From: Rubripirellula obstinata
GTDB lineage: Bacteria; Planctomycetota; Planctomycetia; Pirellulales; Pirellulaceae
DNA: 64,000 nucleotides
Assembly (NCBI RefSeq): GCF_001642955.1
Contig: NZ_LWSK01000013.1
Span: forward strand, 22,542-86,541
Direction of reading: 5' to 3'
The number at the start of each line of letters is the position of its first letter. The first letter of the stretch is position 1. Of this stretch, positions 61,138 to 64,000 are shown one piece after another. A program made the translations under genes and the position numbers. The notes under the pieces are model-generated. The model saw only the letters and a program-made list of their open reading frames with translations. It ran no database searches and was not told the DNA's origin.

Positions 61138-63657
61138 TCAAAACATCGACGCGATTGCATCATCGTTCGCGACGAAATTCGACTCATCATCACCGTCATC
61201 CGATTGCGGAACCACAAGCATCCGTTCGCTCGGTGGTGGTTCGGGTTCTCTTTGAGTGCCAGCATTCCTGGCGATGAAATTGATCGTTTGCAGAGCGTCC
61301 AGTGCAGTGACTTGATAGTCACCGTTGACGTCCCAGAACTGACCGTCGGGCGTTTCGGTCGCTGGATCAAGTTGTCCTGACAAGCGGCGGGCGACGACGT
61401 TGATCACGATCAGTGCATCTAGTACCGAGACTCCGTCAACACCATCGACATCAAAACGATTGTCCGGGTTTTGAAAAAGCGGCGGCTCGTCGTCAACCAA
61501 ATTCAATGACACCACCGCATTCGGATATCCGGTCGCAAGGACCAGGACTTCTTCCTCGGTCGTCAATTCAGCCATGTCGTCATTGGGCGGATTCAGTGCC
61601 ACATCCAGCGTTCGCTGGCCCGCTGGAATTTCGACGCTGGCGGGCAACCCAAGCCGTCCGCGGTTTCGACGCAAAAGCACTTCTAGCGCTTCGTCAGTGT
61701 CGGTGTTGCTGCGCGTCAAAGTAAGCGTGACTTCGCCCGATGATCCTTCGACAACCGTCGTTGCAGAAAAGGCTGCTGAAATGGTTTCGGCATCACCAAC
61801 GGTAATCTCAGCGGTGGCGGATTCGACTCCTGTTCCCGATGCGGTCACGGTCGAAATTTGATTCCCATCGAACAAGTCATCATCAATCGCATTGACCGGA
61901 ACGACGACCGAAGTCGCGTTAGCAGGAATCGTGGCCGTCGCTGGCACGGTTACTTCGGTGGAATCGCTGCTGACCAAATTCACCCGGCGCGGTTGATCCG
62001 AAGCGGGACCGGACACGGATACTGTTAGCGTGGTCGCATTGTTGCCGGCATTTTCGGTGATGGTCGCGTCGGCAAAAGCCAGCGACAATTCTGGAATCGG
62101 ATTGACGGTGATGCGAAACGTTTCAGTATCCCGACCGCCATCGTCATCGGTCACCGTGACACGCACCGTTTTGTTGCCTGGCGAATCGTATCGATGCGAA
62201 CCATTGAACGATGCGTTGGTGGTCCTTGGACTCGCGTTGCCATGCCGGTCGATCGTCGCAGTACCGCTGTCCGATTCTCCGTCACCCCAATCGATCGTGT
62301 AGGAAAAAGTTTCTGTTGTGGAAGGATCGACGTTCTGGTTGCGGAACCCTGGGTCGGTGATCGATCCGATGTTGGTGATGGAAAACGATTGGCCCTCCGT
62401 AACGGTGCGATCTTCGACGACGCTTAACGTGGGTGCAACATTGGTGACGGTGGTGTTCCCAAGTTCGTACTCAACGACACCACCCCGGCTGCCTTTCAGG
62501 ATGATCTTGGTCGGATAACTTCCATCATCGGGGTAGCGATGCGAAGCGGTCACGGTGGCGTCCATGTTCACCACGTCAAACCCGATGTCATCCATGGCAG
62601 CAAAATCGAGTGGCGAAAAACTGGCGCGACGCGACCCGTCAATGGTTCCGGGCATGATCGTCGGAACGATTTCATCGACGTTGTCGGCCCAGTGCGCGAA
62701 CCCTTCGCCCGCGTGGCTTTCCAGTGGAACATTTCCGCTGCCAGGAAAAATCGCCTTGGCCGCTGCACCACGAAACCCGTTGGCGGAACTGAGTCGTGCC
62801 CATGAATTGGACAGGCCAAACCCAAACACGTGAGCCAATTCGTGGGTGGCGATGGTGATGAAATCTGATTGCCCAGGTCCAATGCCATCAGGGTCGATGC
62901 CAAAGTACCAATCGCGGGAACTGCGTTGGTCAAAAGCAATCGACCCAACCGCGACGGCGTAATCGGTTGCGGTGGTTGCCGTGCCTAATGCTCCGGCTTG
63001 GCCTCGTCCGACAACTGAGTTTCGGAAGGCACTAATTTCCGCTTGAATTCGCGCCCGTTCGGCAGGCGTTCGAAACGTAAAACTCGATGGCAAATCGAAC
63101 GCACCAGGACCTCCAACGCCAGCCGTATTTCCAGTGAAATTTCTGGAACCCGGATAGATCACAATCTCGTTCGCGGCGATCGACGGGTTGCTGGGCAGAA
63201 CGACTTCGTTGCCAGTCACCGGGTCAAGCACCTTGGGAATGACCGTCACGTATTGGTTAGTTCCGATCGCAGTAAACTGGTCACTAAATCGACTGACAAA
63301 CGATTCGGCAGCGAATTCAAGTGCCGCCCTTGCACCGGGCCGATTGAAAAACCGGTTATCGTCGAGGCTGTAATTGAATCGGACGTTCAGGTTTCCGGTC
63401 GCCGAACCGCCGGTTGTCGTCGCATTGGTCAGGCTTCCGTCGCCCCACTGAACCTGCGACGAAACGTTGCCCACCAATCCAGCCGCACTCAAGACTTCGC
63501 TGATCTCAAACACAGCGTTCTCAGCGACCATCAACCGCCGTGTTTCAAGCGATTGAATCGACAAACGTCGGCTGCGATGTGCTGTGCGATGTCGGCTGGG
63601 TTTGGGTCTGCGAATACGCCAAGCTCGTTGATCACGAGCCGTGTTGTGACTTGGCAT
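61138..63657 (-). CDS. Secreted metzincin-like protein with PKD, Calx-beta and dockerin-like repeats
   Basis: 839 residues from ATG 63657 (a GTG at 63693 is also open). N-terminus: Arg-rich then SLETRRLMVAENAV, a LEPR-XLL-like leader of planctomycete secreted proteins. Metalloprotease part (about 60-365) with zinc motif TIATHELAHVFGFGLSN, the metzincin HExxHxxG(F) form. A PKD-type domain follows (about 420-510: FSYTIDWGDGESDSG), then two Calx-beta domains (about 515-610 and 620-720), and a tail with two EF-hand/dockerin-type repeats (FDVDGVDGVSVLDALIVINV, DVNGDYQVTALDALQTINFI). Probably an extracellular or surface protein that may cleave proteins; calcium binding is expected. Confidence 0.88.
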   Translation of the reverse strand: MPSHNTARDQRAWRIRRPKPSRHRTAHRSRRLSIQSLETRRLMVAENAVFEISEVLSAAGLVGNVSSQVQWGDGSLTNATTTGGSATGNLNVRFNYSLDDNRFFNRPGARAALEFAAESFVSRFSDQFTAIGTNQYVTVIPKVLDPVTGNEVVLPSNPSIAANEIVIYPGSRNFTGNTAGVGGPGAFDLPSSFTFRTPAERARIQAEISAFRNSVVGRGQAGALGTATTATDYAVAVGSIAFDQRSSRDWYFGIDPDGIGPGQSDFITIATHELAHVFGFGLSNSWARLSSANGFRGAAAKAIFPGSGNVPLESHAGEGFAHWADNVDEIVPTIMPGTIDGSRRASFSPLDFAAMDDIGFDVVNMDATVTASHRYPDDGSYPTKIILKGSRGGVVEYELGNTTVTNVAPTLSVVEDRTVTEGQSFSITNIGSITDPGFRNQNVDPSTTETFSYTIDWGDGESDSGTATIDRHGNASPRTTNASFNGSHRYDSPGNKTVRVTVTDDDGGRDTETFRITVNPIPELSLAFADATITENAGNNATTLTVSVSGPASDQPRRVNLVSSDSTEVTVPATATIPANATSVVVPVNAIDDDLFDGNQISTVTASGTGVESATAEITVGDAETISAAFSATTVVEGSSGEVTLTLTRSNTDTDEALEVLLRRNRGRLGLPASVEIPAGQRTLDVALNPPNDDMAELTTEEEVLVLATGYPNAVVSLNLVDDEPPLFQNPDNRFDVDGVDGVSVLDALIVINVVARRLSGQLDPATETPDGQFWDVNGDYQVTALDALQTINFIARNAGTQREPEPPPSERMLVVPQSDDGDDESNFVANDDAIASMF

Positions 63658-63845
63658 CGGTGCCCCTGCTGCGTTTTTTGACGAGAAGAGCACCCCGTGC
63701 TCTCGGTAGCCTAAGTTTACGCTTGCGGGTCGGATTAGCGAAAGGCTTAAAATCCATTGCTAGTATCGCGTGATGGTTTCGTGCAGGTTCAATACCACCC
63801 GACAAACCTGACCCAACGCTGCTGTTTCGATCGCTTTCCTGGAAC

Positions 63846-63892
63846 CTAAATCGTTTAACCGCGTGGGCATCGCCTGGGCCGCTAAATCTTTG
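63846..63892. repeat. Family C half copy
   Basis: AAATCGTTTAACCGCGTGGGCATCGCCTGGGCCGCTAAA-type sequence, matching one arm of the nested repeat at 39747-40308 (39768-39800 and 39834-39850) without a visible partner arm. Confidence 0.75.
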
Positions 63893-63974
63893 GTATTGAC
63901 ATGGTTTTCTTTGGGGGACAGATTTGTTCCCGGTTTCGGCTTGATGAACGATCGTATTTTGATGGAGTAACGCG

Positions 63975-64000
63975 ATGACCAAGAAGCTTGATGAGTACCT
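63975..64000 (+). CDS. Start of a gene running off the right edge
   Basis: ATG at 63975 with GGAG seven bases upstream; the visible codons read MTKKLDEYL with no stop. Too short to identify. Confidence 0.4.

Noticed and set aside
1..64000. tRNA or rRNA genes
   Set aside because: No cloverleaf with the conserved T-loop words or rRNA-like stretch was noticed on either strand; a covariance-model scan would be the proper test.

Overview
The window looks like chromosomal DNA of a marine planctomycete of the Rhodopirellula/Pirellulaceae type. This is inferred from gene content, not from a database match. The signs are a Gram-negative envelope set (Skp/OmpH, LpxC, LpxA), a secreted multidomain protein with a planctomycete LEPR-XLL-like leader and C-terminal dockerin-type repeats, many ATGA start/stop overlaps, moderately GC-rich coding DNA, and several dispersed inverted-repeat families of the kind that crowd Rhodopirellula intergenic regions. 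No rRNA, tRNA, CRISPR array, complete insertion sequence or prophage was recognised.

Left edge (1-4043): the 3' part of a Wadjet anti-plasmid locus, a MukB-like SMC ATPase (jetC, cut by the window edge) overlapping the Toprim nuclease jetD. 4323-8946 holds transporters and small membrane proteins (formate/nitrite-type channel, ZIP-like protein, DUF998, Na/Ca-exchanger-type), a miniature Cys-rich copper-binding protein and an alpha/beta hydrolase. 9546-14048 is one 1500-residue CheB-CheR-PAS-histidine kinase-receiver protein.

14729-20313: a DUF1206/DUF421 membrane pair, a three-gene glycosyltransferase operon on the minus strand and a secreted PDZ protein. 20715-25116: a MATE transporter, a PmtA-type phospholipid methyltransferase, a secreted acidic protein and a lysophospholipase-like hydrolase. 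25156-39577 is an accessory stress-type island: an unknown membrane protein with a metzincin-like site, DUF3140, a CAP-domain protein, a PfpI/DJ-1 protein, a truncated ZIP-like gene, an HPF-like/sigma-like fusion, an MscS channel, a DUF2382 protein, two paralogous lipoproteins, a Pcs-like CDP-alcohol phosphatidyltransferase, a DUF883-like/holin-like/DUF3618 operon, an SDR oxidoreductase and two paralogous 57-59 residue acidic proteins. Many of these families recur together in osmotic, envelope or general stress regulons of other bacteria, so a shared stress role is likely here but not shown.

40435-46582 is an outer-membrane biogenesis block on the minus strand (M28 peptidase, Skp, LpxC, LpxA, Gfo/Idh oxidoreductase). 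46874-54479 carries polyphosphate:AMP phosphotransferase, DNA polymerase IV, a HAD phosphatase, an ABC exporter and a stand-alone condensation-type acyltransferase. 55073-61045 has trigger factor, a lipoprotein, Sua5/TsaC, a tiny membrane protein and a class V aminotransferase. 61138-63657 is a large secreted metalloprotease-like protein with PKD, Calx-beta and dockerin-like repeats. A new gene starts at the right edge.

The non-coding part is unusually structured: long near-perfect hairpins between 3' ends of genes, a nested inverted repeat of about 560 bp at 39747-40308, and three unrelated tandem repeats that all have a 15-bp period, one of them inside a glycosyltransferase gene.
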